From Selaginella tamariscina (Eukaryota; Streptophyta; Lycopodiopsida; Selaginellales; Selaginellaceae), in assembly GCA_003024785.1 (NCBI GenBank), contig PUQB01000018.1, forward strand, positions 1,048,487 through 1,112,486: a stretch of DNA of 64,000 bases. Reading direction: 5' to 3'. Numbering within the stretch: position 1 is the first letter of the stretch; the number at the start of each line of letters is the position of its first letter. Both the position numbers and the translations under genes were made by a program. This document shows positions 60,990 to 64,000 of this stretch, in pieces. The notes under the pieces were generated by a model that was given only the letters and a program-made list of their open reading frames with translations, was not told the DNA's origin and searched no databases.

Positions 60990-62240
60990 CTTAACAAATG
61001 TCAAGACACGAAGATGGTGCAAAAGAGATAGTAGAACCTTCACTATCAACTATCAAAGAGGATGTGAAATGTTACCCACAATGTTAACTCCGAACCCTGA
61101 CTTGAAACAACTGCAAGGCAAATAGTGGCATCTCCATTTGGCCTAACGTAGTTAATTGTCGTAGTTCGGGTCCATATGGGCATCCCCAAACTCGAGTGAT
61201 ATAAACGGAAACCTGAAGTTTCTGTTCGAAGAGGAGTCTTAACACAAATCAAGATATAAATCCGATCCGTTCACGGTGGGTAAGTGAACTATGGATGTCA
61301 TTACAGCTTGTACTGCATGTGGTATAACCAGCATTTCGGTACCTGTGTCAAATAACATGCCACGACTTTCCTCTAGTTCACTATACTGCACTCCGATACG
61401 GTACCCTTCTACAAAAAGTGCAGTAAGTTGTACTTTGTAATCTCCTGAGCTTGATTGACTGGATCCATCCTTTACTTAACCTGAAACATGTATACAGTCG
61501 TAAAGGAAACGCTTAGAGTCACCTTGCAGAGGCTCCCTAAAACAAGTCGCCACCATCCGCAGAGGTCGTGCAAACCAAGCGATCCTAGAGAGACCACCCA
61601 TGTGGTTGCTTCTATGTCACAGCCAAAGAACTTGTCTGGTAAGCTTTGTAAACCAACACCAATTTGGAAACTTACGTGTCTGTAGAGAGTACACCTGCAG
61701 TTGTACTACCACCGTCGTAGCTGTACATATACAAGCAGCTCGGTGAGTGTTTAGGAGGGTGTAATCCGTGCATTGGTGATTGCTGCAGCTAAGCTGGCAG
61801 TATGCTGTCCTTTTGTCCACATTGGATCCATACCAAGTTGCTGCCAGTGTCAAATAACACCTCTATTGGTTGAGGTGGAGTTTCTAGATTTATTTGCATT
61901 CTCTACCCACCGTATACATACCTATCTTTTAATGGTACTATCCCAATGCCATGAGTAGTTGATCTTACCTTTGCTCTTGAGTAGCTGCTCTTTATCCACT
62001 GAACTTGAGTTGCAGTTTTTCTTTGGAGTTTGAATCTGTAAGCGCCTTCCGAACTCGAGTTAGCATATGCAAAAGCAAAAATGCATTATACATTGATTCA
62101 AGTATGGATTGTCTCAAATAATAAGTCGGTTTAAATAATTTCTGTTCTTTTTCATTATGTTTGATGCCAGGTAAGAAACCCTCCGGACACTCTCAGCAGC
62201 AAGACGACTTTTCCTTGAACAACTCATCTATTAGTGTTGG
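60990..62240 (-). CDS. Pepsin-type (A1) aspartic protease, nepenthesin-like, frame breaks
   Basis: Plant A1 proteases are secreted or vacuolar endopeptidases. Minus-strand exons: possible N-terminus 'SRKSRLAAESVRRVSYLASN' near 62200; 'GAYRFKLQRKTATQVQWIKS' near 62010; the first active site 'PQPIEVLFDTGSNLVWIQC' near 61860; 'CSNHQCTDYT' near 61790 and the downstream Tyr/Gly-rich segment to about 61690; a middle exon near 61680-61500; the second active site 'GMLFDTGTEMLVIP' near 61340; then 'GDATICLAVVSSQGSELTLW' near 61110 and the usual C-terminus 'FHILFDS' and 'STISFAPSSC' near 61020. Both catalytic DTG triads are intact. Single-base frame breaks occur near 61050, 61240 and 61810. The N-terminal exon and signal peptide are uncertain. 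Confidence 0.8.
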
Positions 62241-62249
62241 GATTGGGTT

Positions 62250-64000
62250 AATTGACTCGCCTATAATATTTTCTATAATTAGGATTTCTGAAATTTTCAA
62301 TTCTTAAAACATCTACCACAAGATTCTTTATGATTGTTTTGATGTATTAATCAGTTAATATGTACGGCTGTGTGTGCACGTACGGTTGAAGTTTTACTTA
62401 TGCGTGCATGTGTGTGTGTGTTCTGACTAAATACGGAAGCATAAGTTGAATATAGTATATCGTCCCTTCTTTTATCTATACAATATTATGTTGCCAAAGC
62501 ACATAGATATAATAAACATTATTCCTCCATGTCCACTTATAATTAGATCTCTTTTTCACTTGTCAAACCAGTTTGTAAAATAGTCCCCAGCCTTTCCCAT
62601 CAGCAATATAATCAACATATTCCAGCTCAGATTCTTCTCTAGAATCAAAAAAAACAAACTACGTCATGGGTCTCCTTTCTTCTTTTGAAGCTCTTGTTAT
62701 ACAAGGTATAAATACGTTTCTGATGAGCGAATATGTATCCCATATATACATAAAAACGTGTGTATTCTATAACGTATGTATGATGTGTGGTATTAAATAA
62801 TTTGGAACCATTCAAAAGGTCCAGAGTTGTTACACACACACTGATATGCATGTATGTAACTGTGTGCAACTATCAGATATAGCTCTATACAGGAATGTAC
62901 ATACTCAAAGGTAAGATTTTCACCGGGCCATGACTGTGGTAATCGAATTCCTACTTAAGGTATCTGAACTTCAGATACCTTCCGATTCTGAAGAGACACC
63001 TGAAGTTGTTTATTGCCTTATTAATCACAACCACGAGCTTTTATACCGGACAAGAGTGTCTACACTGCAGTATGTGCAACGCTGTTTATTATACCTCTGT
63101 AAAGTAAAGTTGATCATTATTTTTTAAGGACAAATCTGATTGATAAGAATATTCAAATACGAATTTCTTTGTAAAAAATTAAAATAATCAATTTATATAA
63201 TCGAGCAGTGTTGTCCAAACGCCCATTTTTGCCGGTACAAATGAAAACATATAGGGAAATTACCGCATAGATTCGGTACTTCATAATATTTAAAGGAAAT
63301 TAACTGGTACGATTAAATATTTATAGGCGGTACAGAAAAAAATGCATAGGGAATTTTTATATATTAATTAATTTACTTAATATAGTTAAAACATATTATT
63401 TAAACCTTTATCAAATTTGTCAGTACATAAAAAGAGACTATTAATAAAAGCTTACATTGAATAAATGCTTGAAGAAAAGCTATATAACACATTCTAGGTT
63501 AGGGAGTCATGGGAAGAGTGAACCTTGGTAAGAGAAAGGTTTGTGATTCTAGATAGACAAAAGGATAGTTTTCATCAATAGCATATTCTAAAGTAGTTAA
63601 GGAGGAAGAAATTTAAATAAAAGAAAGGATGACATTGAATAAAAAAGGGCAAAATGGAAAAATCATGGAATTGGGTACATTTGTTTAAGAATTTAGTTTG
63701 ATGTTCTGTGATATTTATAAGAAGGATGACAAAAACACCTTTAGTTTTGTCATAATTGGGAGTTACAATGTTAAATCTAGTGCACTTATGGGGTACGATA
63801 GATCAAAGAAAGTAGAGCTGCTCTTTATGCTAAAAAGGTGATTAGATTGAGTGACATTAAGAAGAAGAGGAAATATTAAAAAGACAATGTTGATCTTTTT
63901 TAAAACAATATATGTGTTAACTAAGGACCTTTGTTAATGGTTCAAAGGCTAAAACGGAGTAAAGATATCCTCATGTTATACAAAAAATCACAAAGGCTGC
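62250..64000. other. Gene-poor right end
   Basis: Mostly AT-rich with no confident gene. A minus-strand segment near 62570-62640 reads 'REESELEYVDYIADGKGWG' and looks coding, but it is isolated and I cannot assign it. Confidence 0.4.
62957..62981. repeat. Perfect palindrome, 12-bp arms and 1-base loop
   Basis: 'aaggtatctgaa', c, 'ttcagatacctt'. It could be a dimeric protein site or a hairpin; no terminator-like T run follows. Confidence 0.9.

Overview
The window is nuclear DNA from a land plant. It holds five interrupted plant genes, all on the minus strand: a GH127-type beta-L-arabinofuranosidase, a PLS-type pentatricopeptide repeat (PPR) protein, DNA polymerase eta, a TTL tetratricopeptide thioredoxin-like protein, and a pepsin-type aspartic protease. 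Short introns (64-305 bp in the TTL gene), an intron-rich PPR gene and the wording of the PPR repeats ('ALKACSSLA', 'VDMYxKCGS') make me favour a lycophyte such as Selaginella. That guess is an inference and was not tested.

Layout. Positions 1-19300 are gene rich: GH127 (86-3236, its 3' end lies off the left edge), PPR (about 3800-8410), an AT-rich gap, POLH (about 11100-14071), then TTL (15609-19300). Introns here carry compound (GT)n/(GA)n/(TA)n microsatellites that often start at the splice donor. Positions 19301-23446 are gene-free. A degenerate Ty3/gypsy element (element 1, 23447-28062, 212-bp LTRs) follows. Then come an inverted LTR of a second gypsy family (about 29064-30020) and a region with coiled-coil gag-like remnants and an LTR-like promoter.

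Positions 31606-60430 form a tandem array of four diverged copies of one long unit. Each of the first three copies carries an antisense element-1-family LTR at the same site; where both flanks survive it lies between TAATT duplications. In copy 2 the LTR belongs to a truncated element (element 3, 41569-52265), and its integrase gene is interrupted by a chromodomain-bearing gypsy element (element 2, 42713-49879, tRNA-iMet primer site). The array also holds an antisense integrase relic, a serially repeated acidic exon-like segment, a 68-bp micro-inversion between copies, and an F-box gene remnant between 185-bp direct repeats. From about 60440 the sequence returns to genic DNA with an aspartic protease (about 60990-62240) and a gene-free right end.

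An unusual feature is that all five genes have good splice sites, conserved motifs and almost no nonsense substitutions, yet carry isolated 1-2 base frame breaks, mostly losses. In TTL a single added base makes all eight exons phase correctly to an 895-residue product. This points to residual assembly indels at least as strongly as to pseudogenes.
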